Positions 26,568 to 36,401 of a DNA stretch of 64,000 nucleotides are shown here, piece after piece. Below the pieces are notes generated by a model, which saw nothing but the letters and a program-made list of their open reading frames with translations, had not been told where the DNA came from and ran no database searches. The stretch's first letter is position 1. The number at the start of each line of letters is the position of its first letter. This stretch comes from Allocoprobacillus sp002160865 (lineage in GTDB: Bacteria; Bacillota_I; Bacilli_A; Erysipelotrichales; Coprobacillaceae), in contig NZ_AP031415.1 in the NCBI RefSeq assembly GCF_042850985.1, positions 1-64,000 of the forward strand, given 5' to 3'. The position numbers and the translations under genes are program-made.

Positions 26568-28358
26568 GTGGCATATAAAACATTATATCGTGTTTATCGT
26601 CCCCAAAGATTTGAAGATGTTGCAGGACAGGAACATATTATTACAACATTGAAACATGCAGTAGAAGAAAATAAGATAGCTCATGCTTATCTGTTTTGTG
26701 GTCCACGTGGAACAGGAAAAACAACAATTGCGAAATTGTTGGCTAAAGCTGTGAACTGTACGGGTTCACCTAAACCATGTGATCAGTGTGAAAACTGTCA
26801 ACAGATTACATTGGGTACACATCCTGATGTGATTGAAATTGATGCTGCAAGTAACAATGGTGTTGATGAAATTAGAGATTTAATTGAGAAGGTCAAATAT
26901 GCTCCAACACAGGGAAAATATAAAGTATATATTGTTGATGAATTTCATATGATGTCACCAAGTGCGTCAAATGCCTTATTAAAAACACTAGAAGAACCAC
27001 CAACTCATGTTATTTTTATTTTTGCAACAACGGAACCACATAAGATTTTACCAACTATTATATCAAGATGTCAGAGATTTGATTTTACAAAATTAAGTGT
27101 TCCAGATATTGTTTCAAGAATGGAAGATATTTTAAAAGAAGAACATTATCAATGTGATCAAGAAGCATTAGAATTGATTGCAAAATTGGCTGATGGTGGA
27201 ATGAGAGATGCTTTATCTATTCTAGAACAATGCTTAGCTTATAATGATAAACATTTGACTGTTCAAGATGTTAATCAAATTTATGGTATAGTTTCATTGG
27301 AAAATAAGATCGATTTTATTAAGATGATTCTTTCTAAAGATATGAAAAAAGCATTATCGACATTAGAAGATATGAAAATGAATGGTATAGATATTAAAAG
27401 ATTGACTTTGGATTTAGTTGATATTTTAAAAGATATTGTGATTTATCGTAATACACAAGATGAATCTATATTGTTTGTTTTATCTAAGTATTATTTAGAT
27501 TTAATTGTTCCTTATATAGGTTGTGAAGAAGCATTGAATTTTATTGATATACTTATGGATGCCAGTGAAAAATATGCAAAAGTAATCAATCCATCAGTTT
27601 ATTTTGAATTGGCTATTTTAAAGATGTGTAATCAAATTCAAGATGAAAAGATTGTTCATATTGAAACAGTCAAAGTACCACAGCAACAAGTTGTAGAAAC
27701 ACCAGTAAATCCAGAAGTTATAGAAGATGAAGAAATCATTGATGAACCTGCTTTGGATATAGTAGAAGATGTGATGGAAGAAGAACCTTATATTCATCAA
27801 GAGGTTGTAGAGGAAGTCCCAACTTTTGAATTTGAAAAGGAACCTGATATTCAAGCTGATGTTGATAACGATATTCATGTTGATGAAGCAGATATTATGA
27901 ATATTCTTGTTCAGGCGAAAAGAACGATATTAGAAAGTATTCAAGAAAGATGGCCTATTATTAAAAGATATTTGGCTAATTTAAATATGGCAAAGAGTGC
28001 TGGAATGCTTTGTGATGGAACTGCTGTAGCGGCTTGTGAAGGTGGATTAATTATTTCTTTTGAATATCAGCCATCTGTAAATGCAGTTAATTATTATAAG
28101 AATTATAAACAGTTAAGTGCTTTCTTACAGGAAGTTTTAGGGAGTGAATATCGTTTTATTGCAATTCAACAGGATGAATGGATTAAAATGCGAAGTCATT
28201 TTATTGAATTAAAGCGACAGGGACAATTACCTAAACCACATGAGTTGACATTAAAACATATAGATTGTCATGATTTAGATCATGTTGATATGACTGAAGC
28301 ACAAGAATTTGCTGTTCAGTTATTTGGTGAAGATATTGTGGAATTTAAGGAGGATTAA
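26568..28358 (+). CDS. dnaX: DNA polymerase III subunit gamma/tau
   Basis: Clamp-loader motor subunit. The 596-residue protein has Walker A GPRGTGKTT near residue 45, a zinc-binding cysteine cluster (CTGSPKPCDQCENC), the DEFHMM box and the sensor-1 SRC motif. An acidic Glu/Val-rich linker covers about residues 365-440 before the C-terminal tau domain. The start is the GTG at 26568 after AAGGAGTT; the in-frame TTG at 26559 is inside the ribosome site. I saw no obvious slippery sequence for programmed frameshifting. Confidence 0.96.
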   Translation: MAYKTLYRVYRPQRFEDVAGQEHIITTLKHAVEENKIAHAYLFCGPRGTGKTTIAKLLAKAVNCTGSPKPCDQCENCQQITLGTHPDVIEIDAASNNGVDEIRDLIEKVKYAPTQGKYKVYIVDEFHMMSPSASNALLKTLEEPPTHVIFIFATTEPHKILPTIISRCQRFDFTKLSVPDIVSRMEDILKEEHYQCDQEALELIAKLADGGMRDALSILEQCLAYNDKHLTVQDVNQIYGIVSLENKIDFIKMILSKDMKKALSTLEDMKMNGIDIKRLTLDLVDILKDIVIYRNTQDESILFVLSKYYLDLIVPYIGCEEALNFIDILMDASEKYAKVINPSVYFELAILKMCNQIQDEKIVHIETVKVPQQQVVETPVNPEVIEDEEIIDEPALDIVEDVMEEEPYIHQEVVEEVPTFEFEKEPDIQADVDNDIHVDEADIMNILVQAKRTILESIQERWPIIKRYLANLNMAKSAGMLCDGTAVAACEGGLIISFEYQPSVNAVNYYKNYKQLSAFLQEVLGSEYRFIAIQQDEWIKMRSHFIELKRQGQLPKPHELTLKHIDCHDLDHVDMTEAQEFAVQLFGEDIVEFKED

Positions 28359-28361
28359 AGA

Positions 28362-28667
28362 ATGAATTTTGGAAATTTATTGCAACAGGCACAACAAATG
28401 CAACGTAAAGTCAATAAAGCAAAGAAAGAATTTAATGAAAGAGAATTTGAATTTAAAAGTCAAGATGATTATATTGTTGGAAAGATGAAAGGCAATCTTT
28501 CTATTAGTGAATTACATATTCAAGATTCCTTGATTCAAGAAGATAAGGAAAATATGGAAGCACTCTTAATAGCAACAATTAATCAAGCTATTGAAAATGT
28601 TTCTAAAGAAAGGGAAGATACATTAAATAAAGTCACAAATGGTGTTGATGTATCAGCATTTCTATAA
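28362..28667 (+). CDS. ybaB: YbaB/EbfC nucleoid-associated protein
   Basis: A 101-residue dimeric DNA-binding protein. It begins MNFGNLLQQAQQMQRKVNKA, the usual family start with an amphipathic helix, and has the VGKMKGNLSISELHI strand pair. The gene lies 3 bases after dnaX and shares one base with recR, the standard dnaX-ybaB-recR order. AAGGAGG is its ribosome site, inside the end of dnaX. Confidence 0.94.
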   Translation: MNFGNLLQQAQQMQRKVNKAKKEFNEREFEFKSQDDYIVGKMKGNLSISELHIQDSLIQEDKENMEALLIATINQAIENVSKEREDTLNKVTNGVDVSAFL

Positions 28668-29260
28668 TGGAATATCCACATAGTTTTGAGGAACTTGTTG
28701 AATGTTTTAAAATGTTACCAGGTATTGGTACAAAAGGTGCTGAACGTCTGGTTTATCATGTTTTATCAATGGACTTTGAGCAAGTTGAGAGATTTTCTGA
28801 TGCTTTATTAAATTTAAAAAAGAATATTCACTATTGCCAAAAATGTGGACATATATGCGAAGGTGATATTTGTGAAATATGTCAAGATTCCACAAGAGAT
28901 CAGACAACAATCTGTGTTGTTGAATCGCCTAAAGATGTCTTTGCAATGGAGAAACTCAAAGAATATCATGGTTTATATCATGTTTTACATGGGACAATTT
29001 CTATTATGGATGGGAAAACAATAGATGATTTAAATATTCAATCTTTGTTTGATCGTTTAAATGAAAATATTAAAGAAGTGATTATTGCCACAAATCCTAC
29101 ACGTGATGGAGAAACAACAGCCTTATTTTTAGCAAAACTGCTTGCTAAACAAAATATACCTGCTTCAAGAATTGCGAATGGATTGCCTATGGGAAGTAAT
29201 CTTGATTACGCTGATGAATTAACGTTGTTAAAATCACTAGAAGGAAGAAAAAAACTTTAA
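28667..29260 (+). CDS. recR: Recombination protein RecR
   Basis: Works with RecF and RecO at single-strand gaps. The 197-residue protein has the helix-hairpin-helix (LPGIGTKGAERLVYHVL), a four-cysteine zinc finger (CQKCGHICEGDICEIC, near 57-72), and a TOPRIM domain with VVESPKDVFAME and the ATNPTRDGETTALF stretch. Length is standard. The following hairpin at 29259 overlaps the last bases of the gene. Confidence 0.96.
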   Translation: MEYPHSFEELVECFKMLPGIGTKGAERLVYHVLSMDFEQVERFSDALLNLKKNIHYCQKCGHICEGDICEICQDSTRDQTTICVVESPKDVFAMEKLKEYHGLYHVLHGTISIMDGKTIDDLNIQSLFDRLNENIKEVIIATNPTRDGETTALFLAKLLAKQNIPASRIANGLPMGSNLDYADELTLLKSLEGRKKL

Positions 29261-29293
29261 TCATCTCATATAATACAATGAGGTGATTTTTTT
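29259..29293 (+). terminator. Terminator of recR that contains the ribosome site of the next gene
   Basis: AATCATCTCAT (29259-29269) pairs with ATGAGGTGATT (29278-29288) with one T-G pair, followed by T6. The right arm includes GAGGTGAT, the ribosome site of the BofA-like gene, and the run of T leads straight into its TTG start. The loop carries CATATAAT (29267-29274), which resembles a sigma-E -10 box. Confidence 0.8.
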
Positions 29294-29474
29294 GTTTAAA
29301 ATAACACGTATTTTTATAAGGTTGCTTATGGCAACTCTATCGATTTTTATTTTTAATAGTTTTCATCATATAACGCAAATCACTTTATCCTTAAATATAT
29401 TTAATATTGTGATGATTTTATTGTTTGATATTTTTGGTTTTATTCTTTGTATTGTCTTAAACATTGTCCTATAA
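29292..29474 (+). CDS. BofA-like membrane protein
   Basis: A 60-residue protein with two hydrophobic segments. Its C-terminus (LLFDIFGFILCIVLNIVL) resembles the end of BofA, the inhibitor of pro-sigma-K processing, and bofA follows recR in Bacillus. BofA is usually near 85 residues, so this is a short form. The start is the TTG at 29292, 4 bases after AGGTGAT; the GTG at 29283 is part of the ribosome site. The identification rests on position and the C-terminal pattern only. Confidence 0.55.
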   Translation: MFKITRIFIRLLMATLSIFIFNSFHHITQITLSLNIFNIVMILLFDIFGFILCIVLNIVL

Positions 29475-29543
29475 ATGCAATGAAATAAAACTTTATCTTT
29501 GTGTCAATTTTATATATAATAGAGAAAGAAATGAGGTGTTATA

Positions 29544-30167
29544 ATGGCAGGTGTTTTTATTACTTTTGAAGGTGGAGAAGGTAGTGGAAAAACAACTATA
29601 GCAAATATGATTCAAAAGACATTAGCACAGGAAGGTTATCATGTTGTTTTAACAAGAGAACCAGGTGGTGTAGAAATAGCAGAAAAGATTCGTGATATTA
29701 TTCATGATGTGAAATATATAAATATGGATAGAAAAACCGAAGCATTACTCTATGTAGCAAGTCGTCGACAACACTTAGTTGAAAAAGTGATTCCTGCGTT
29801 AGAAAATGACGCTATCGTTATTTGTGATAGATTTGTAGATAGTTCTATGGTTTATCAAGGAATAGCAAGAGGTATAGGTATTGATGAAGTTTATCAGATG
29901 AATTTATTTGCTACCGAAAATATCTTACCAAAACGAACGATTTTCTTTGATATACAACCAGAAGATGGTTTAAAGCGTGTATATGAAAATAAAAATAGAG
30001 AAGTCAATAGGTTGGATTTAGAGAACATTGATTTCCATAGAAAAGTCTATCAAGGCTATTTAAGTTTATGTGACAAGTTTCCTAATAGAATTGTTAAAAT
30101 AGATGCTTCTTTGGATATTGATCATGTCTATCAGCAAGTATTAAAAAAAATTAGAGAAATACTATGA
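29544..30167 (+). CDS. tmk: Thymidylate kinase
   Basis: Phosphorylates dTMP to dTDP for DNA synthesis. The 207-residue protein has the P-loop FEGGEGSGKTT at the N-terminus, the DR(F/Y) motif in VICDRFVDSSMVYQG (near 90-105) and the TREPGG loop. The ATG follows AGGTG. The stop overlaps the holB start by 4 bases, in the usual recR-tmk-holB arrangement. Confidence 0.96.
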   Translation: MAGVFITFEGGEGSGKTTIANMIQKTLAQEGYHVVLTREPGGVEIAEKIRDIIHDVKYINMDRKTEALLYVASRRQHLVEKVIPALENDAIVICDRFVDSSMVYQGIARGIGIDEVYQMNLFATENILPKRTIFFDIQPEDGLKRVYENKNREVNRLDLENIDFHRKVYQGYLSLCDKFPNRIVKIDASLDIDHVYQQVLKKIREIL

Positions 30168-31117
30168 TTTATAAAGATATTTTAAAACAACAACAACCTA
30201 TTTTATATCAAATTCTCTTACAAAGCTTTCAAAATCAGAAAATTCCCCATGCTTTTTTACTTGTGGGAAAAAATGCCAGTTTACCAGCTCATTTTATTGC
30301 AAAAAGTTTGATTTGTGAAGATGATATTCTTGCTTGTGATCAATGTAATGAATGTCGACGTATTGACGAGCATAATTATGGTGATTTTATATATTATAAT
30401 GGGCAAGATGAAATAATTAAAAAACCACAAATCGAATATATACAAGATCAATTTTCCAAATCTGCTTTAGAAGGAAAAGCTAAGATTTATCTAATGGAAA
30501 ATATTGAAAATTCAACAAGCGAGGCAATGAATAGTTTATTGAAAATGTTGGAGGAACCAACTGCTGGTATTTATGCTATATTTACTTGTCAGAACTTAAA
30601 TAGAGTTTTACCAACTATTCAGTCAAGATGTCAAGTCATTCAGCTTTTACCATCTTCTCAAAAAATGTTAAGAGAAGAATTAAAAAAAGAAGATATATCA
30701 CAGGATGATGTAAATATTCTTGCTGAGTTATTTACGAGTTATAATGAGTGTAAGGAATATATTGAATCTGAATCTTTTGAAAAATTAAAAGAAGAAGTAT
30801 ATCATTTTATTGATGACTTATATTTTCACAGAGATAATTTGATTATTAATGTTCAGACACACTTACTTAAAGAATTTAGTGATAAGAAAAATATTCAATT
30901 TTTTCTTAACATGCTAGTATTGGCATTAAGAGATTTGTTTCACGTGAAACATTCTATGAACTTAACTTACCCATCATTTAAAAGTTTATATGATAGAATT
31001 AATGATCAGGAAGAAAATATCATTCAAAAGATTGATTTAATATTAAATACAGAATACTTATTAAGTACCAATGCAAATGTGATGTTGTTAATGGACAGCA
31101 TGATGTATAGAATATAG
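30164..31117 (+). CDS. holB: DNA polymerase III subunit delta prime
   Basis: Stator subunit of the clamp loader, homologous to the DnaX core but without a working ATPase. The 317-residue protein has a degenerate P-loop (LLVGKNASLPAHFIAKSL, where GKT is lost), a zinc-binding cysteine set (CEDDILACDQCNECRR), and an SRC motif in PTIQSRCQVI. It is translationally coupled to tmk and followed by ricT after 12 bases. Confidence 0.93.
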   Translation: MIYKDILKQQQPILYQILLQSFQNQKIPHAFLLVGKNASLPAHFIAKSLICEDDILACDQCNECRRIDEHNYGDFIYYNGQDEIIKKPQIEYIQDQFSKSALEGKAKIYLMENIENSTSEAMNSLLKMLEEPTAGIYAIFTCQNLNRVLPTIQSRCQVIQLLPSSQKMLREELKKEDISQDDVNILAELFTSYNECKEYIESESFEKLKEEVYHFIDDLYFHRDNLIINVQTHLLKEFSDKKNIQFFLNMLVLALRDLFHVKHSMNLTYPSFKSLYDRINDQEENIIQKIDLILNTEYLLSTNANVMLLMDSMMYRI

Positions 31118-31129
31118 GAAGGAGAAAGT

Positions 31130-31960
31130 ATGGAAGAAAGATTAGCTCTTGTACGTTTTAACAATGTTGGAAAATCTTATTATTTTTCTACCGACTTGGA
31201 AGTGTATAAAGGAGATAAAGTTGTTGTAGAAACAATAAGAGGATTAGAGTTAGGAGAACTGGTATCAGATTTAAAGCATCTATCAGAATTTAATCTTGAT
31301 ACAGAACTCAAAAAAGTAAAGAGAAAAGCTAATAGAGCTGACATAGAGCTTTACGCATATAATGAAGCAAAAGCTGAAAAGTCACTTGAAATTTGTAAAG
31401 ATATTGTAAAACAATATGATTTGGAGATGCATTTGGTCAGCTGTGAATATACACTTGATGCATCAAAAGTAATATTTATGTATACATCAGAAACACGTGT
31501 AGACTTTAGAGAACTACTTAAAGAATTGGCAAGTGTTTTTAAATGTCGTATTGAATTAAGACAGATAGGTCCACGTGATAAATCAAAAATTGTTGGTGGT
31601 TTGGGATCTTGTGGTTTGCCATTATGTTGTTCATCTTTTCTTGGAGAATTTGATGGTGTGTCTATTAATATGGCAAAAAATCAGATGTTAGCTATTAATA
31701 TTGATAAGATTTCTGGATCATGTGGTCGATTACTTTGTTGTCTTAAATACGAAGATGATACATATACAAAAGAAAAACAAAGATTTCCTAAGATTGGTTC
31801 AAAAGTGAAATATGATAATAAAATTGTTAAAGTTACTGGTTTAAATGTCATTAGTGATTTAGTAAAAATAGAACATGACGGTAATATAACATTTGTATCT
31901 TTAGATGAAATTCAAATACTGCCACCAAGAGAGCATAAGCATGAACCAAGAAGTCGTTAA
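31130..31960 (+). CDS. ricT: PSP1-domain protein RicT (YaaT)
   Basis: Subunit of the Y/RicTAF complex that stimulates RNase Y-dependent RNA maturation and affects sporulation and biofilm genes in Bacillus. The 276-residue protein has the PSP1 domain and two cysteine motifs that bind iron-sulphur clusters: GSCGLPLCCSSF (near 162-173) and GSCGRLLCCLKYE (near 196-208). The GGAAGGAG ribosome site is strong. It overlaps the next gene by 20 bases. Confidence 0.93.
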   Translation: MEERLALVRFNNVGKSYYFSTDLEVYKGDKVVVETIRGLELGELVSDLKHLSEFNLDTELKKVKRKANRADIELYAYNEAKAEKSLEICKDIVKQYDLEMHLVSCEYTLDASKVIFMYTSETRVDFRELLKELASVFKCRIELRQIGPRDKSKIVGGLGSCGLPLCCSSFLGEFDGVSINMAKNQMLAINIDKISGSCGRLLCCLKYEDDTYTKEKQRFPKIGSKVKYDNKIVKVTGLNVISDLVKIEHDGNITFVSLDEIQILPPREHKHEPRSR

Positions 31961-32675
31961 TTATTTATTAGCATATGAAAATATGAAAATTATCCAAAGA
32001 AAAGATATGTTTAATTTTTCTTTGGATACTGTTTTATTAGCACATTTTTGTACAATTAATAAAGATTTAGATGAAATAGTTGACTTTGGAACAAATAATG
32101 CAGCTATTCCTCTATTATTAAGCTTAAGAACTGATAAAAAGATTACAGGAATCGAAATACAAAAAGAAGCAGTAGATTTAGCATTGAAAAATATACAATT
32201 AAATCACTTAGAACAACAAATAGAAATTATTCATTCAGATATTAAGGAATATGTTAAAGATGCTCAAAAGGTTAAACTTGTTATATGTAATCCTCCTTTT
32301 TTTAGAGTAGATGAGAGAAGTAATTTGAATGAGAATGAATATTTAAAAATTGCTCGTCATGAAATAAAAATCAATTTAGAAGAAATTGTACAATCAGCAG
32401 CAAGAATATTGGATAATAAAGGTCGTTTTGCGATGGTGCATCGACCTGATCGTATGATTGAAATTATTAATATGATGCAAAAATATGATATTGAACCAAA
32501 GCGTATTCGTTTTGTTTATCCAAAAGTAGGGAAAGATTCACATATTTTTTTAATTGAAGGAATGTATAAAGGAAATAAAGGATTAAAAATAGAAGCACCA
32601 TTATATGCTCATAATGAAGATGGTAGCTATTCAAATGAAGTGAGAAAGATGTTTGGAGAAGATATTCATGAATAG
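31941..32675 (+). CDS. Class I SAM methyltransferase, YabB/TrmN6 type
   Basis: A 244-residue SAM-dependent methyltransferase of the TrmN6 group, which methylates adenosine in tRNA. The SAM loop is replaced by VDFGTNNAAIPLLLS (near 50-64) and the catalytic NPPF motif is in LVICNPPFF (near 115-123). The start at 31941 is inside ricT, with AAGAGAG upstream. Position between ricT and rsmI is the same as yabB in Bacillus. The exact tRNA target is inference. Confidence 0.88.
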   Translation: MNQEVVNYLLAYENMKIIQRKDMFNFSLDTVLLAHFCTINKDLDEIVDFGTNNAAIPLLLSLRTDKKITGIEIQKEAVDLALKNIQLNHLEQQIEIIHSDIKEYVKDAQKVKLVICNPPFFRVDERSNLNENEYLKIARHEIKINLEEIVQSAARILDNKGRFAMVHRPDRMIEIINMMQKYDIEPKRIRFVYPKVGKDSHIFLIEGMYKGNKGLKIEAPLYAHNEDGSYSNEVRKMFGEDIHE

Positions 32676-33522
32676 ACAAAAAAGTTTTGAAAATCAAAAA
32701 CCGACACTTTTTGTTGTCGCTACACCAATTGGAAATTTAAATGAAATGACTTATCGTGCAATACAGGTTCTTAAAGATGTTGATTATATTGCAGCAGAAG
32801 ATACACGTAATACTGTGAAACTATTAAATCATTTTGACATTTCAACAAAGCTGGTTTCTCACCATGAACATAATCTGATGACAGCTATACCAAAGATTGT
32901 TCATGATTTAAAAAATGGTTTGAATATTGCATTAGTAAGTGATGCAGGATATCCTGCAATTAGTGATCCTGGTTACGAGCTTGTGAAAGAGGTTATTAAA
33001 GAAGGAATGAATGTTGTTCCGATATCTGGAGCAAATGCTTGTTTAGATGCATTGGTTGTTTCTGGTATTGCACCACAACCTTTTCTCTTTTATGGTTTTT
33101 TAGATAGAAATGATAAAAATAAGAAAAAAGAGCTGGAAAAACTAAAAAAATATCAAGAAACAATTGTTTTTTACGAAGCACCACACCGTATTAAAAAAAC
33201 ATTGAAATTGATGTACGATATTTTAGGAAATCGTTCTATTGCCTTATGTAGAGAATTAACAAAAAAACATGAGGAAATTAATAGAGGAACAATTGAAGAA
33301 ATATTATCTGTCATTGATGATATGAAAGGTGAAATGGTTATTGTTGTTGAGGGAAGTCATGAAGAATTTCAGGATCAGCCTCTTGTATTTGAACAAAGCA
33401 TTGTAGAACATGTTGAAGAATATATTGAAAAAGGAATGTCAACAAAAGATGCTATTAAAGAAGTAGCAAAAGAAAGAAAGTTATCTAAAAATATTGTATA
33501 TAATGAGTATCATAAAAATTGA
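32668..33522 (+). CDS. rsmI: 16S rRNA 2'-O-ribose C1402 methyltransferase
   Basis: Methylates the ribose of C1402 in the decoding centre. The 284-residue protein is a tetrapyrrole-methylase-fold enzyme: TLFVVATPIGNLNEMTYRA start, EDTRNT (near 49-54), DAGYPAISDPG (near 92-102) and PHRIKKTL. The ATG at 32668 overlaps the preceding gene by 8 bases and follows TTTGGAG. Its stop codon lies in a terminator that closes the dnaX-to-rsmI gene run. Confidence 0.95.
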   Translation: MNRQKSFENQKPTLFVVATPIGNLNEMTYRAIQVLKDVDYIAAEDTRNTVKLLNHFDISTKLVSHHEHNLMTAIPKIVHDLKNGLNIALVSDAGYPAISDPGYELVKEVIKEGMNVVPISGANACLDALVVSGIAPQPFLFYGFLDRNDKNKKKELEKLKKYQETIVFYEAPHRIKKTLKLMYDILGNRSIALCRELTKKHEEINRGTIEEILSVIDDMKGEMVIVVEGSHEEFQDQPLVFEQSIVEHVEEYIEKGMSTKDAIKEVAKERKLSKNIVYNEYHKN

Positions 33523-33547
33523 ATATAGAAATATATTCTTTTTTTTA
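33521..33547 (+). terminator. Terminator of rsmI overlapping its stop codon
   Basis: GAATATA (33521-33527), GAAA loop, TATATTC (33532-33538), then T8. The stop codon 33520-33522 overlaps the left arm. Confidence 0.9.
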
Positions 33548-33588
33548 TACTTTATTGTATAATAAGGATATCACAAGGAGGGAAAAAT

Positions 33589-34512
33589 ATGATTTATACA
33601 ATAACGTTTAATCCGTCAATTGATTATATGGTAACTGTAGATCAATTTCAGACAGGAGAAGTTAATCGTGTTCAAGATGAATATATTCTTGCAGGGGGAA
33701 AAGGAATTAATGTATCTATTGTTTTAAAAAACTTAGGTGTTGAAAGCCAGACACTTGGATTTATTGCTGGATTTACAGGAAAAGAAATACAAAAGCGTGT
33801 AGAAGAAAAAGGGATTCATACTGATTTTATAGATGTTCATAATGGTTATTCTCGCATTAATTTTAAATTAAAAAGTCAACAAGAAACAGAAGTTAATGGG
33901 AATGGACCTCATATATCAAAACAAGATATTGAGTTATTAATGGAAAAGTTAAAGAAGTTAAAGAAAGGGGATATACTTGTTTTATCAGGAAGTATTCCTC
34001 AATGTGTTTCTAATGATATTTATGCTAATATTATGAAAGAATTACAAGATATAGGTATTGAAATCATTGTTGATGCAACAGGGGAATTATTAATGAAAGT
34101 ATTGGAATATAAACCTTTCTTAATTAAACCTAATAACCATGAGTTAGCAGAAATGTTTCACGTGAAACTTTTTGATCAAAAAGATATAGTGACTTATGCA
34201 AAGAAACTTCAAGAAATGGGAGCAAAGAATGTTTTGATTTCAATGGCAGGTGATGGAGCATTCTTTATTTGTGAAAATGGAAAAGTATACTTTAGTGAGG
34301 CACCAAAAGGTATTGTAAAAAATTCAGTAGGAGCAGGAGATTCAATGGTTGCTGGGTTTATTGCAGGATATGAAAAAACAAAAGATTACATCCAAGCGTT
34401 TAAAATGGGAGTAGCGACAGGAAGTGCCAGTGCCTTTTCACATGATTTGGCTACACAGGAAGAAGTCGATGAATTATTGAAAACAGTTCATGAGGTAGAG
34501 TATGAATATTAA
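33589..34512 (+). CDS. fruK: 1-phosphofructokinase
   Basis: Phosphorylates fructose 1-phosphate to fructose 1,6-bisphosphate. The 307-residue PfkB-family kinase starts TITFNPSIDYMV, has the AGGKGINVS loop (near 36-44) and the C-terminal catalytic signature NSVGAGDSMVAGF (near 244-256). Close relatives include tagatose-6-phosphate kinase (LacC); the fused fructose PTS protein encoded next favours FruK. CAAGGAGGG is the ribosome site. It overlaps fruA by 11 bases. Confidence 0.92.
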   Translation: MIYTITFNPSIDYMVTVDQFQTGEVNRVQDEYILAGGKGINVSIVLKNLGVESQTLGFIAGFTGKEIQKRVEEKGIHTDFIDVHNGYSRINFKLKSQQETEVNGNGPHISKQDIELLMEKLKKLKKGDILVLSGSIPQCVSNDIYANIMKELQDIGIEIIVDATGELLMKVLEYKPFLIKPNNHELAEMFHVKLFDQKDIVTYAKKLQEMGAKNVLISMAGDGAFFICENGKVYFSEAPKGIVKNSVGAGDSMVAGFIAGYEKTKDYIQAFKMGVATGSASAFSHDLATQEEVDELLKTVHEVEYEY

Positions 34513-36340
34513 AGATTTATTAAAGGAAGATAGTATTATTTTAGATACAACGGCTACAAATAAAGAAGAAGCTATTCAAGAAATGGTAGCAAAACATTAT
34601 CAATGTGGTCATATACAAAATCAAGATATTTACTATCAAGCTATATTAGAAAGAGAAAAACTTTCATCAACAGGAATAGGACATTTTATCGCAATACCAC
34701 ATGCACAGAGTGAAACCGTCAATTATCCTTCATTGGTTGCAATGGTCAGTCCAAAAGGAATAGAATACGATTCATTAGATCAAAAGCCAGTGCATTTATT
34801 ATTTATGATTGCTGTTCCAAAAGAAGCAGGATCAAAACATTTAGAAATATTAGCACAACTCTGTCAAATATTAATGGATGAAAAAATTGTGGATCAACTT
34901 ATTCATAGTTCCCATGAAAAAGAGTTTTTATCTATTCTATGTCATGATTTAGAAAAGAAAGAAGATCAAAAGGAAGAATCGAAAGAGTTAGATATTGTTG
35001 CAGTGACAGCTTGTCCAACAGGAATAGCCCATACTTATATAGCTGAAAAAGCATTGATTGAAAAAGCAAAAGAAATGAACATATCTATCAAAGTAGAAAC
35101 AAATGGAGCCAGTGGTATTCAAAATACATTAACAAAAGAAGATATTCAAAAAGCACGATGTGTCATTGTAGCTGCTGATAAAAAAGTAGAAATGGAAAGA
35201 TTTCATCATAAACCTTTAATTCAAGTTCCAGTTACTAAAGCTATTTATCACACAGAAGAATTACTACAAAAGGCAATGAGTTCAAATATAGAAGTTTATC
35301 AATCAAGTGAACAAAAACAGGAAACAAATGAAAAAGGAATTAGAAGAATTTATCAGCATTTAATGAGTGGTATTTCACAGATTATACCTATTCTTATGAT
35401 TTCAGGTATTTTTATAAGTTTAATACCTTATATTCAAAATATGGGTATTGAAAGTGAATACTTAACATTAATTTATTATATTGCAACTTTAGCAATTAAT
35501 ATTGCTATTCCTATTATGAGTGCATTTATAAGTGATAGTATTGCAGGAAAACCAGCATTTATTGTATCATTAGTTTCTTCTATATTACTGATAAATATGC
35601 AAGGAAATGTTATTGAGGGAATTATTCTAGGATATATTGCAGGATATTTTGTTTTAGGTTTATCACGTATATTAAAATATTTACCTAAAGATTTTCAAAG
35701 TTTATCTCCTAATCTTTTTATACCACTAATAGGAAGTTTTGTGATGGGAGTGATTATCTATTTGACATCACCTTATTTTGCTTCTTATATTCCTTTGATA
35801 ACACAAGAATTGAATCCAGTTATGTTGATTCTTATAGGAGCTTTACTAGGTATTATGATGTCTATAGATTTAGGAGGACCTATTAATAAAACAGCTTATA
35901 CATTTGGAATTATAGGTATTTTTATTGGCAGATATGATTTAATGTCAGCAGTGATGTTGACAGGTATGTTACCACCATTAATCATCTGGTTGACAATGCT
36001 TATAACACATATTTTTAATGATGAGGAAAGAAAACAAAAATGGTCTTGTCTTTTTAATGGACTATGCTTTGTAAGTGAAGCTGCAATTCCTTATATGCAA
36101 AAAAATAAATATACAATTCATTATCCATGTATTATTGCATCAGCCATAGCTGGAGCATTGGCAATGTATTTTGGATGTAGTCAGGCATTTCCACATGGTG
36201 GTATATGGACAATCATGTTTATCAATCAGCCTTTATATTTTGCATTTAGTTTAGTTCTTTCAACAGTTATTGGAACACTTTTCATTATTTTTACAAAATA
36301 TTTATTATCATATTATCACAAAACAAGAGTCGAATCTTAA
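34502..36340 (+). CDS. fruA: Fructose PTS transporter, fused EIIA-EIIB-EIIC
   Basis: Imports fructose and delivers fructose 1-phosphate. In 612 residues the domain order is EIIA (1-145, phospho-His H67 in IPHAQS), EIIB (163-265, phospho-Cys C171 in TACPTGIAHTYIA) and EIIC (about 285-605, about nine membrane helices). Together with fruK it makes a complete entry route into glycolysis. No FruR-type regulator is adjacent. Confidence 0.93.
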   Translation: MNIKDLLKEDSIILDTTATNKEEAIQEMVAKHYQCGHIQNQDIYYQAILEREKLSSTGIGHFIAIPHAQSETVNYPSLVAMVSPKGIEYDSLDQKPVHLLFMIAVPKEAGSKHLEILAQLCQILMDEKIVDQLIHSSHEKEFLSILCHDLEKKEDQKEESKELDIVAVTACPTGIAHTYIAEKALIEKAKEMNISIKVETNGASGIQNTLTKEDIQKARCVIVAADKKVEMERFHHKPLIQVPVTKAIYHTEELLQKAMSSNIEVYQSSEQKQETNEKGIRRIYQHLMSGISQIIPILMISGIFISLIPYIQNMGIESEYLTLIYYIATLAINIAIPIMSAFISDSIAGKPAFIVSLVSSILLINMQGNVIEGIILGYIAGYFVLGLSRILKYLPKDFQSLSPNLFIPLIGSFVMGVIIYLTSPYFASYIPLITQELNPVMLILIGALLGIMMSIDLGGPINKTAYTFGIIGIFIGRYDLMSAVMLTGMLPPLIIWLTMLITHIFNDEERKQKWSCLFNGLCFVSEAAIPYMQKNKYTIHYPCIIASAIAGALAMYFGCSQAFPHGGIWTIMFINQPLYFAFSLVLSTVIGTLFIIFTKYLLSYYHKTRVES

Positions 36341-36401
36341 AGGCTCTTGTTTTCTTTTGATTAATAGAAGTATAATAAAAATAAGGAGGTAAGACATAAG
36401 A

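Noticed and set aside
26568..28358. Programmed frameshift in dnaX producing a gamma form
   Set aside because: No A-rich slippery heptamer with a following stem was seen at a suitable place; many Bacillota make only tau.
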